A stretch of 64,000 nucleotides of DNA from Halocynthiibacter styelae. Its GTDB lineage: Bacteria; Pseudomonadota; Alphaproteobacteria; Rhodobacterales; Rhodobacteraceae. The position numbers and the translations under genes are program-made. The stretch's first letter is position 1. Each line of letters begins with the position of its first letter. The stretch is taken from positions 62,001 through 126,000 of the forward strand of contig NZ_JADCKQ010000005.1 in assembly GCF_016123485.1 (NCBI RefSeq), in the 5' to 3' direction. Positions 27,266 through 34,699 of the stretch are shown piece by piece. Under the pieces are notes generated by a model. The model did not search any database, had not been told where the DNA came from, and saw only the letters and a program-made list of their open reading frames with translations.

Positions 27266-27291
27266 CCCTCCCGACACTGCGACCGGGAGGG
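27266..27291 (-). terminator. Possible terminator of the RibD-like reductase gene
   Basis: An 8-bp stem CCCTCCCG/CGGGAGGG has a 10-base loop. On the minus strand a TTTTT run comes only about 11 bases later, so the assignment is tentative. Confidence 0.4.
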
Positions 27292-27308
27292 CGGCGGGGA
27301 ACACCAGC

Positions 27309-27839
27309 TTAGGAAACGTCAAAACGCTCCAGGATATACCCATTGTCGTAATGTTCCAACGCACGTCTTGTGAACGCACCTGACACGGATTGCTCTCCGA
27401 ACAAGGAAACGCCGCCCCCATAAACACAGGGCGCGCGCTTGAGGATCAGTTGATCAATCAGGCCCGCTTTAAGAAGGCGCCCGGCAAATGCGCCACCCCC
27501 ACAAAGGTAAACTGGCCCTGGTGAACTGGCCTTCAGCTCACGGATTTTGAGATCCCAATCGTCGGAAACAACTGAAATCTGGCACGCATCCGGCACCTGA
27601 AGGCTTTGCGAAAACACATAACTTTCCATTCCTGGATAGGGGTTCTGCCCGGGTATCAGTCCAAAGTCATAGCCAAACTCGTAAGTCTTACGCCCCATCA
27701 GCGCGACTGAATAGCCACAAAGGCGCGCGGCATAGTCTTCCGCCACAGGCCCGTCGTGGACAAATTTTGAAACATCTCCGCCGGGGCCGGAGATAAAGCC
27801 GTCCAGAGAAACGGCCACGTCATAGATAATAGGTTGCAT
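27309..27839 (-). CDS. Dihydrofolate reductase family (RibD C-terminal-like) protein
   Basis: 176 residues. It starts IIYDVAVSLDGFISGPGGD, the first strand and substrate loop of RibD-C/DHFR-like reductases. ALMGRKTYEFG carries the NADPH-contact GRKT, and VYLCGGGAFAGRLLKAGLIDQL is the second nucleotide-binding glycine loop. Probably an NADPH-dependent reductase of unknown substrate. ATG 27839 has AGGAG eight bases before it. Confidence 0.9.
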   Translation of the reverse strand: MQPIIYDVAVSLDGFISGPGGDVSKFVHDGPVAEDYAARLCGYSVALMGRKTYEFGYDFGLIPGQNPYPGMESYVFSQSLQVPDACQISVVSDDWDLKIRELKASSPGPVYLCGGGAFAGRLLKAGLIDQLILKRAPCVYGGGVSLFGEQSVSGAFTRRALEHYDNGYILERFDVS

Positions 27840-28078
27840 CAGATGCTCCTGCTGTAATTTCAAATAAGCCTGTCTGGCTCAAAGTCGGATGAAATTACTT
27901 GATCACTGGCAGGGCGCTCCTCTTTTGAAAAAAGTAATCGGCGGGGTCAGGTCAGTCAAGATCACAGTAGCGCAATTCAATCAGAATGCTGCACCTGCAA
28001 AATCCTCTTGATGCTGCGCGCGCAATATTCTACCGATAGCGCAACGCAATGCGAAATATCGTTACCAGGAGAAACACT

Positions 28079-29038
28079 ATGTCCTTCCGCCTGCAACCCG
28101 CAGCCCCGGCCCGCCCAAACCGTTGTCAGCTTTTCGGACCCGGTTCCAACACCAAGCTGTTCCCCAAAATGGCGGCCTCTGCGGCGGATGTGATTAACCT
28201 TGATCTCGAAGACAGCGTCGCGCCATCTGATAAGGACAGTGCGCGAGCAAATGTGATTGAGGCGATCAACACTGTAGATTGGGGCAACAAAACCCTGACC
28301 GTGCGCATCAACGGCCTGGATACCCCCTGGTGGTACCGCGATGTTGTGGACCTGCTGGAACAGGCCGGGGATCGCCTGGATCAGATCATGATCCCAAAGG
28401 TTGGCTGTGCCGCAGATGTTTACGCCGTCGACGCGCTTGTCACCGCGATTGAAGCCGCCAAGGGCCGCAGCAAACGCATCAGCTTTGAAGTCATCATCGA
28501 ATCCGCCGCGGGCATCGCCCATGTGGAAGAAATCGCGGCCTCATCCCCGCGTATGGAAGCCATGAGCCTGGGCGCTGCGGATTTCGCAGCCAGCATGGGC
28601 ATGCAGACCACGGGCATCGGCGGCACGCAGGAAAATTACTATATGCTGCGGGGCGGCGAAAAGCACTGGTCCGATCCGTGGCACTGGGCCCAGGCAGCGA
28701 TTGTTGCGGCCTGTCGTACACATGGCGTGCTGCCGGTGGATGGCCCGTTTGGTGATTTCTCTGATGACGAAGGCTATATCGCCCAGGCGAAACGCTCTGC
28801 CACGCTGGGTATGGTTGGCAAATGGGCGATCCACCCGAAACAGATCGCGCTGGCGAATGAGGTTTTCACCCCATCTGAGGAAGCCGTGACCGAAGCCCGC
28901 GAAATCCTGGCCGCGATGGAAACCGCCAAAGCCAACGGCGAAGGCGCAACCGTTTACAAAGGCCGCCTGGTGGATATCGCATCCATCAAACAGGCCGAAG
29001 TCATCGTCGCCCAATCCGAACTTATCGCCAACAGCTGA
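28079..29038 (+). CDS. mcl1: L-malyl-CoA/beta-methylmalyl-CoA lyase
   Basis: 319 residues, HpcH/HpaI-citrate lyase superfamily. The start MSFRLQPAAPARPNRCQLFGPGS is characteristic of the Rhodobacter Mcl1 enzyme. DVINLDLEDSVAP supplies the metal-binding acidic residues, and SFEVIIESAAGIAHVEEIA the second glutamate. In the ethylmalonyl-CoA pathway it cleaves beta-methylmalyl-CoA to glyoxylate and propionyl-CoA. ATG 28079 follows AGGAGAAACACT. Its 3-prime end overlaps the convergent DUF1801 gene by 17 bases. Confidence 0.94.
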   Translation: MSFRLQPAAPARPNRCQLFGPGSNTKLFPKMAASAADVINLDLEDSVAPSDKDSARANVIEAINTVDWGNKTLTVRINGLDTPWWYRDVVDLLEQAGDRLDQIMIPKVGCAADVYAVDALVTAIEAAKGRSKRISFEVIIESAAGIAHVEEIAASSPRMEAMSLGAADFAASMGMQTTGIGGTQENYYMLRGGEKHWSDPWHWAQAAIVAACRTHGVLPVDGPFGDFSDDEGYIAQAKRSATLGMVGKWAIHPKQIALANEVFTPSEEAVTEAREILAAMETAKANGEGATVYKGRLVDIASIKQAEVIVAQSELIANS

Positions 29039-29435
29039 TCAGCTTTCTCAGATGATAGGTTAATGCGTGATCAATCAGGCCGGACAAAGCTTCTGGCCTG
29101 ATTTCATTTTCACTGGCGAACACAATCGCCTGGCTCCCGTCAAAGCGGAAATCATCCTCATGCTCCGTGCGGAAGACAGAGACCACACGGGAAGGCCCAA
29201 ACAAGGCAAACTGGCCCGGCTTCACCATGCCAAGCTGCAACATGGTTGCGGCCATATTGTCTGGCACCTGATAAGTGGGCCGCCCCCCTTTCAGGCATTC
29301 TTCCACCTGACCGACCTGCGGCAAGCCTGCGGCCACATCAAGAATTACCCCGCGCAACGTCACAAGCCCGGAACGGACCGGATCAGGAAACGCCATGAAG
29401 GCATTTTCGACATCTTGCGACGGAAATTCATGCAT
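29022..29435 (-). CDS. DUF1801 domain protein
   Basis: 137 residues with the YdhG/DUF1801 pattern: AFPDPVRSGLVTLRGVILDVAAGLP, then VEECLKGGRPTYQV and a late strand QFALFGPSR. The fold is an alpha-beta barrel half of unknown function. Just downstream of the AraC-type regulator in the same direction (14 bases), so the two probably form an operon. Confidence 0.85.
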   Translation of the reverse strand: MHEFPSQDVENAFMAFPDPVRSGLVTLRGVILDVAAGLPQVGQVEECLKGGRPTYQVPDNMAATMLQLGMVKPGQFALFGPSRVVSVFRTEHEDDFRFDGSQAIVFASENEIRPEALSGLIDHALTYHLRKLISCWR

Positions 29436-29449
29436 GGCGTTTGCCCATC

Positions 29450-30301
29450 TTACTTTAACGGCACACAGATATCTGTCAGCAGATCTTCTGGTGCAACTTC
29501 CATGGGTGAGTTGAGGTAAATCTCATAACAGGCCTGATCCGCCGGTTCGCGACCTGACTGAGGCAGCCATTCGCCAAAGACGTATTTATAAGCGCCTTCC
29601 AGACCCGCATAAGGCCCCTTGAACCGCAGGCGTGCGATCTCGCCGCCCTGAATAAACATTTCTTCCATTCCGTCCGGCACATCCGCACCCGGCGTCAGAA
29701 TAAAGGCCGCATGCGCGCGCAGGTCTTTCTCAGCCACAGCACCGGGATCATCGTGATAGACCCCCAGCACCCCACGCACATTCGGCCAGAATCCCCGGCT
29801 TTCGGCAATCGCACCGATTTTCTCAAACGCATGGCCGATTTCCATATAGGGCCCGCGATGTTCCAGCCCTGCAAGGCGCATGTCCTCAGACTTATCAATT
29901 TCCACAATATGCACGATCTCAGATCCTTTCAGTTCAGGACGGGGCCGCCCCACCGGCAGGCCCCTTTTACGAAACTGAAGAGGTGTCGATCCAAAGGTCT
30001 TGCGAAACACCCGCGAAAAGCTCTGGCTGTTCTGATAGCCAACCTCAACGGCGATCTTCGCCACGGGCCAGTCTTTCTGGATCAGCCAGCAGGCCGCGCG
30101 ATACATACGCAGGCGCAGAACGGCTTCGTGGCAGGTTTCACCGGTCATCGCATGAAACACCCGGTGCCAGTGAAAGCGGCTCATGGCGGCAACATCCGCC
30201 AGCTTATCCAGTGACAGATCGCCTGCCGGGTTGTCATGGATATAATCCAGCACACGCAGAATGCGTTTTTCATAAGCGCCGTGTGGTGCAACCTGGTTCA
30301 T
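29450..30301 (-). CDS. AraC-family regulator with GyrI-like effector domain
   Basis: 283 residues. The double helix-turn-helix AraC domain is N-terminal (residues ~8-110: SLDKLADVAAMSRFHWHRVFH and VGYQNSQSFSRVFRKTFG). It is followed by a GyrI-like small-molecule-binding domain (residues ~125-283: MRLAGLEHRGPYMEIGHAFEKI). This order is that of Rob/SoxS-like multidrug or stress regulators. GAGGAG seven bases before ATG 30301 fixes the start. Confidence 0.92.
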   Translation of the reverse strand: MNQVAPHGAYEKRILRVLDYIHDNPAGDLSLDKLADVAAMSRFHWHRVFHAMTGETCHEAVLRLRMYRAACWLIQKDWPVAKIAVEVGYQNSQSFSRVFRKTFGSTPLQFRKRGLPVGRPRPELKGSEIVHIVEIDKSEDMRLAGLEHRGPYMEIGHAFEKIGAIAESRGFWPNVRGVLGVYHDDPGAVAEKDLRAHAAFILTPGADVPDGMEEMFIQGGEIARLRFKGPYAGLEGAYKYVFGEWLPQSGREPADQACYEIYLNSPMEVAPEDLLTDICVPLK

Positions 30302-30381
30302 ACGAAAACTCCTCAGTTTCACCTGACATCTGCCACAGCATCATGCGACAAATCTTGCTCATTATCTAACAGAGCTTGCTA

Positions 30382-30915
30382 TCAGTTTTCCCAGGCAGCC
30401 CGGCAATCCTGCCCCGCCATGCAGCGGCGCACCTGGCGCACATTGGAACGCGTTGCGGGATAGACGCCTCCGGGACAATCCCCAGTGGTGAAGTCATAAC
30501 CCTGCTCTGTTTTGCGCAGGAAATAGATCATATCTTCATCATCCTGCTCTGCGGCACGTGCGCCTGTATCTTCACAGACATTCAGATCCGGCCAGAGACG
30601 ACAGGCCTGACGGAACTCAATCGCTTCCGAAAAAGCCGCATTAAACCCGCGCCGGCCGGCGACCTGCCCGTCAATGCGGGCGATATAGGATTTGTATTCA
30701 AACCGATGACTGCCCCTGTCCTCACGTCCGAGTTCCCAGGGCTGTTCTTCAACCGTCACCCGCCCGCGCACGATCACATAAGATTCGTCCGCCTCATCCG
30801 CCACGCGAAAGTTACTCGCAACATCCATCGGCATACAGGACAGCGCAAACAAAGGCGCAGCTGACACCGTGACAACACCGGCAAACAACGCCGCAAACAT
30901 AAACCCGATACGCAT
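30382..30915 (-). CDS. Secreted six-cysteine protein A
   Basis: 177 residues with a clear Sec signal peptide (FMFAALFAGVVTVSAAPLFALS). The mature part starts near ALSC and has cysteines in ALSC, QAC, NVC, GDC, RRC and QDC. The protein downstream of the next start (31012-31539) shares all six, plus RGR, RRGF, DEDMIYFL and RRCM. A disulfide-rich periplasmic or extracellular fold is likely. Family and role unknown. ATG 30915 is chosen for AAGGA seven bases upstream. Confidence 0.8.
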   Translation of the reverse strand: MRIGFMFAALFAGVVTVSAAPLFALSCMPMDVASNFRVADEADESYVIVRGRVTVEEQPWELGREDRGSHRFEYKSYIARIDGQVAGRRGFNAAFSEAIEFRQACRLWPDLNVCEDTGARAAEQDDEDMIYFLRKTEQGYDFTTGDCPGGVYPATRSNVRQVRRCMAGQDCRAAWEN

Positions 30916-31011
30916 AACAAAATCCTTCACGTGGCTCTGCTACAGATTTTGGCACTCATCCCGTCGGAAAAAAGGGGGAGAAGGGGAAAGCCTTTCCCCA
31001 TTTCCACAAAA

Positions 31012-31539
31012 CTACCGATTGTCCTGCTCACACTGCCCCCCGCGCATGCAGCGGCGCAGGCGACGTTCATTGCGTCTTATTGCGGGAAAAACATCCTGCG
31101 AGCAGGGATTGGAACTCAAATGATACGTCTCCCCATCCGGGTCAGGATACAGAAAGTAAATCAGATCTTCCTGATCCATATATCCCGAATACGGTTCGTT
31201 CTGTTTACACAACTCTCCAAAAGCACCCAGGAAATCAGCGCAGGCGATACTGCGCGTCACGGAAACAGCAACCGGTTCCCGGAAGCCCCGGCGATCACCT
31301 GAAAAACCCTCTATTGTTCCAGTGACATATTGATAGGGGATTTGACCTGTCTCTGGATTAGTAGGCGCAAGTTGCCAGATCTGCGCCGGAAACTCAGCTC
31401 GCCCGCGCACAAATCTGACATCGCGCTCCGGGTAACCTGATCGCAAGAAACTGTCAGCAATGTCAGGTTCAGCGCAGCTCAGGGCAAAAACCTGCCCTGC
31501 CTGAAACAACATAAGGACCAGCATCAGAACATACCGCAT
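31012..31539 (-). CDS. Secreted six-cysteine protein B
   Basis: 175 residues with a signal peptide (YVLMLVLMLFQAGQVFALS). The mature protein matches protein A at six cysteines (ALSC, IAC, ELC, NPC, RRC, GQC), and at FVRGRAEF, DRRGF, DQEDLIYFL and RRNERRLRRCM. Overall similarity is low outside these blocks, so the duplication is old or the two were brought together. GGAGGTTTGAA precedes ATG 31539. Transcribed in the same direction as A with a gap of about 100 bases. Confidence 0.8.
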   Translation of the reverse strand: MRYVLMLVLMLFQAGQVFALSCAEPDIADSFLRSGYPERDVRFVRGRAEFPAQIWQLAPTNPETGQIPYQYVTGTIEGFSGDRRGFREPVAVSVTRSIACADFLGAFGELCKQNEPYSGYMDQEDLIYFLYPDPDGETYHLSSNPCSQDVFPAIRRNERRLRRCMRGGQCEQDNR

Positions 31540-31748
31540 TTCAAACCTCCATCATTGAAAGACACACTAGCCCCCCGACATAAGCCCGTCTCTGAAAATT
31601 CGCTGCCTCCGCCATCCGGGCGGAATAGCACCACATCAAACGCGAGATCCCGCCCAGCCCGTTGCAAATTCCCTGCCCTCACGTCATATAGGTGTCTGAG
31701 ACCGCGCATCTGCGCCAGAACAGCACTAGAGTTGATACAGGAACATCC

Positions 31749-32714
31749 ATGGCCAACTATCTTGAATTCGAAAAACCTCTGGCTGAAATCGAAGCCAAAG
31801 CCAACGAATTGCGCGCAATGGCGCGGGCCAGCGAAGATGAGGTCGATGTCGAATCTGAAGCAGCCGCGCTTGATCAGAAAGCGTCAGAGATGCTGAAATC
31901 GCTTTATTCTGATCTGACCGCATGGCGCAAATGTCAGGTGGCCCGTCACCCGGATCGCCCGCATTGCATTGATTATGTGGATGCACTGTTTACCGAATTC
32001 ACCCCGCTCGCCGGTGACCGGAACTTTGCCGATGACCACGCGGTTATTGGCGGTCTTGCCCGTTTTGACGGCCAACCCGTGATGATCATTGGCCATGAAA
32101 AAGGCAATGACACCAAATCCCGCATTGAACGCAACTTTGGCATGGCCCGTCCTGAAGGCTATCGCAAAGCGATCCGTCTGATGGAAATGGCGGATAAATT
32201 CGGCATTCCGGTGATCGCGCTTGTGGACACGCAGGGCGCATATCCCGGCAAAGGCGCGGAAGAACGCGGCCAGTCTGAGGCCATCGCCCGTTCCACCGAA
32301 AAATGCCTGCAGATCAAAGTGCCGCTGATTTCCGTGATCATTGGCGAAGGCGGATCCGGCGGTGCTGTGGCCTTTGCCACCGGCGACAAGATCCTGATGC
32401 TGGAACATTCCGTCTATTCCGTGATTTCGCCGGAAGGCTGTGCCTCTATCCTCTGGAAAGACGCCGGCAAAATGCGCGATGCGGCCGAAGCCCTGCGCCT
32501 GACCGCCCAGGATCTGGAAAAACTGGGCGTCGCAGATGTTGTGATCCCCGAACCCGTCGGCGGCGCACAACGTGACCGCGAAGGCACCATGGAATCTGTC
32601 GGCCGCGCGATTGCAGAGCAGCTGAAAGCGCTTGGCAAGCAAAAGCCCGCCGCCCTCGTCAAATCCCGCCGCCAGAAATACCTGGACCTCGGCAACAAAG
32701 GCCTCGCCGCCTGA
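31749..32714 (+). CDS. accA: Acetyl-CoA carboxylase carboxyltransferase subunit alpha
   Basis: 321 residues, normal length. With AccD it transfers the carboxyl group from biotin to acetyl-CoA, the committed step of fatty-acid synthesis. [22 protein letters not shown] is the standard N-terminus. The crotonase-like core includes [11 protein letters not shown]-type sequence ([16 protein letters not shown]), [16 protein letters not shown] and [12 protein letters not shown]. The frame is open upstream to 31692 but ATG 31749 gives the conserved start. A 16-bp-stem terminator follows. Confidence 0.97.
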   Translation: MANYLEFEKPLAEIEAKANELRAMARASEDEVDVESEAAALDQKASEMLKSLYSDLTAWRKCQVARHPDRPHCIDYVDALFTEFTPLAGDRNFADDHAVIGGLARFDGQPVMIIGHEKGNDTKSRIERNFGMARPEGYRKAIRLMEMADKFGIPVIALVDTQGAYPGKGAEERGQSEAIARSTEKCLQIKVPLISVIIGEGGSGGAVAFATGDKILMLEHSVYSVISPEGCASILWKDAGKMRDAAEALRLTAQDLEKLGVADVVIPEPVGGAQRDREGTMESVGRAIAEQLKALGKQKPAALVKSRRQKYLDLGNKGLAA

Positions 32715-32733
32715 TCCGAAAGATCATTTCAAG

Positions 32734-32772
32734 AAACAAAAACACCCGGTCACTGGCCGGGTGTTTTTGTTT
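32734..32772 (+). terminator. Strong terminator of accA
   Basis: A perfect 16-bp stem (32734-32749 with 32757-32772) contains its own T-rich run. A 26-base core at 32742-32767 is almost repeated at 34552-34577. Confidence 0.95.
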
Positions 32773-33110
32773 GACGCTTTTCGACCTAAAGCAATCTCGG
32801 GCGATTAAAATAGTTGAGGCATAGCCCCAGATCATGACTGCGCTGAAAGCAGACCTTTGCAAAGTCAGTTATTTTCCAGACGCCATGTCAGCCGCCAGCC
32901 CGAAGCGGTCATTGTAGATTTAAAGCATAATGTAAAAATAATTGGCTAGGTGCCGTTCCATCAAAAACTCACATGGTGTGGATGCTTACCAGAAATTGAC
33001 CGTTCGAAGCACCTCAAGGGTTGTGCTTTAGGGCTGGATCAATCAACGTCCAAAATAGTCCCAGACAAATCATCTATGGTTTCCAGTTAAAAAAACAAAG
33101 CATTGTGAAC
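32773..33110. other. AT-rich gap before the TIR gene
   Basis: No gene is recognised. The right half becomes strongly AT-rich towards the TIR start. CTTTGCAAAGT at 32855-32865 recurs at 34159-34169, flanking the TIR gene. No confident promoter was identified. Confidence 0.5.
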
Positions 33111-34133
33111 ATGAAAATATTGATCTCTCACTCTTCCCAAAATGCCGATTATGGAGGCGCGCTCGTCAAACTGTTGACCGGCATAGGCATTGATCACGAT
33201 AGCATAATATTTACGAGTGATACCTCATACGGAATTCCTGTTGGTGAGAACATATTTGATTGGTTGAAGGAGCGTATTACCGAAAAGCCATTTGTTATCT
33301 ACCTTTTATCGCCTCAGTACTATTCGAGCGTCGCCTGCCTTAACGAGATGGGAGCGGCATGGATCGTCGAAAATCAACATGCTATGATCTTTACACCTGG
33401 TTTTGACCTGAAGAGCGACTATTTTCTAAATGGAGCCATAGACCCGAGGGAAATTGGATTTTTTTTGAATGACGAGGATCGAGTGACACAGTTCATAGAG
33501 TCTTTGAGAGGGCCTTTTAAAGTGACCGATAATCAGGTTCTTATAGGAAATAAGCGCCGAGAATTCATGCAGGACATCGCTCGCCTTTTTAGTGTGTCCA
33601 GCGTCAACAACCCAAGAAAAAAAACGACCGAAACCATCACTGCGGGCACCTCACATAAAGAAGATGCGATACCTCCCACTGTCAGCCCTGCAAGCACTGA
33701 GCCTGATAACCAGGCACGAAAAGTGAAGAAAACTCCCGTCGAAAGATACTTTCAAGACTTGGCTGACGACAAGTTAAAAGATGGGGAGGTTATGGTAATT
33801 TATTATGCGGCTGAAACTGCACAATATAAACTCGGGGTTGGATGGAGAACCAACGAAGAGGTAGGCAGAATTCGAAAATGGGAAGAGTTAAATGATCTAG
33901 GCGATACATTGTCAAAAGATTACGAAACAGTAATCTCTAGGTTAGAGATACGAAATCTCACCGAAGTGTCAGAGACAACCTCTTACGGTAACCCAAGGCA
34001 AGTAATGCTTTCTAAGGAAATGCAAGATGAGCTTATGGATTTGCCGGACGACTTTTATAGTAGATGCGACAAAATTGCGAAACTTGCGGCAGAGAAAAAG
34101 AATAGTTTAGATAGTGACGAGATCCCATTCTGA
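33111..34133 (+). CDS. TIR-domain protein with uncharacterised C-terminal domain
   Basis: 340 residues. Residues 1-110 form a TIR domain: MKILISHSSQNADYGGALVK (first strand and BB region), FVIYLLSPQYYSSVACLNEMG with CxxE (Cys76, Glu79), the glutamate position used for NAD cleavage by bacterial TIR enzymes. Residues ~170-215 are a polar linker. Residues ~215-340 are an unrecognised helical-beta domain (PVERYFQDLADD, later DYETVISRLEIRNL). The gene is AT-rich (24 G/C in the 60 bases from 33181) unlike both neighbours, which points to horizontal transfer. A defence role (NAD depletion on phage sensing) is inferred. No partner gene is visible. Confidence 0.85.
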   Translation: MKILISHSSQNADYGGALVKLLTGIGIDHDSIIFTSDTSYGIPVGENIFDWLKERITEKPFVIYLLSPQYYSSVACLNEMGAAWIVENQHAMIFTPGFDLKSDYFLNGAIDPREIGFFLNDEDRVTQFIESLRGPFKVTDNQVLIGNKRREFMQDIARLFSVSSVNNPRKKTTETITAGTSHKEDAIPPTVSPASTEPDNQARKVKKTPVERYFQDLADDKLKDGEVMVIYYAAETAQYKLGVGWRTNEEVGRIRKWEELNDLGDTLSKDYETVISRLEIRNLTEVSETTSYGNPRQVMLSKEMQDELMDLPDDFYSRCDKIAKLAAEKKNSLDSDEIPF

Positions 34134-34377
34134 GTCAGACTATGAAGCCTTCTAACGACTTTGCAAAGTTCACTAACTGCCCATAGCAGGCATGCACGGG
34201 CACCTGAGCAGATGGTCGGATATGCCCGCTTAGACCGGCAGTCCGGACAGTCACCTGAACGGCGCAATGAAATTCCGGGCAGACGTTCCAGGGGGCTCAA
34301 TCCGCAACATCGGCCGATCAAGCATCGCCCTAAGCGCATCAATTTCGCAAACGAAACCTCACCCTAACTCCCGCCCG
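34134..34377. other. Gap after the TIR gene
   Basis: No gene recognised. It contains the second CTTTGCAAAGT copy (34159-34169). Short open frames here show no family features. Confidence 0.5.
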
Positions 34378-34418
34378 ATATGCATAGATTGTGCATCAGA
34401 TGTGCATACATTGTGCAT
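34378..34418 (+). repeat. Four phased TGCAT units (11-bp period), copy 1
   Basis: After ATA, TGCAT occurs at 34381, 34392, 34403 and 34414, exactly 11 bases apart. The units read TGCATAGATTG, TGCATCAGATG, TGCATACATTG and TGCAT, consensus TGCATNNNNTG. The same 41-base design occurs at 62563-62603 on the other strand. About one helical turn per unit suggests an operator for a protein binding one DNA face. The next downstream gene on this strand starts at 34700. Confidence 0.75.
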
Positions 34419-34436
34419 CGGGTTTTCAGGCCTTCC

Positions 34437-34535
34437 GCCGTAGGTGCGGGCGTGGTCGCGGTCGGGGATATCCACGTGCGGCACGGCGCCGTATTGGGCG
34501 AGGTGCAGGTCCTGATTTCCCCGGGAAAAACGATG
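34437..34535 (-). pseudogene. Fossil 3-prime end of a histidine phosphatase gene
   Basis: This 99-base segment aligns without gaps to 37740-37838, the end of the intact histidine phosphatase gene. About 77 positions match by hand count. Its minus-strand translation keeps LHLAQYGAVPH and HARTYG, but the stop codon is lost and the upstream nine tenths of the gene are absent. A truncated relic. Confidence 0.82.
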
Positions 34536-34549
34536 CCTGGAATTGAACG

Positions 34550-34577
34550 AAACACCCGATCAGTGGCCGGGTGTTTT
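34550..34577 (+). terminator. Second copy of the accA-type terminator
   Basis: A 9-bp stem AAACACCCG/CGGGTGTTT is followed by TTTT-rich sequence. Of 26 bases (34552-34577), 24 match the accA terminator at 32742-32767. There is no intact plus-strand gene immediately upstream for it to end. Confidence 0.75.
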
Positions 34578-34699
34578 CATTCCCAATGGGTAAAGATAGC
34601 CGTATTCCGCCGCGCTCTGTCGCAAGTAAAAATTGCCCCTCAGGCGTGAAACGCTTATGACTTTGTACACTTCATGTTTTGAGAGAACGGCTTTTGGAT

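Noticed and set aside
30983-30999. Palindrome GGGGAAAG/CTTTCCCC between the two six-cysteine genes
   Set aside because: It lacks an immediate T run on either strand, so it was not called as a terminator, although weak termination on the minus strand is possible.
34055-34342. Minus-strand 95-codon frame after the TIR gene
   Set aside because: It runs into the TIR gene antisense and has no ribosome site or recognisable family.
34378-34418. TGCAT arrays considered as a CRISPR
   Set aside because: Units are 11 bases with 6-base gaps and no long spacers; they do not have repeat-spacer form.
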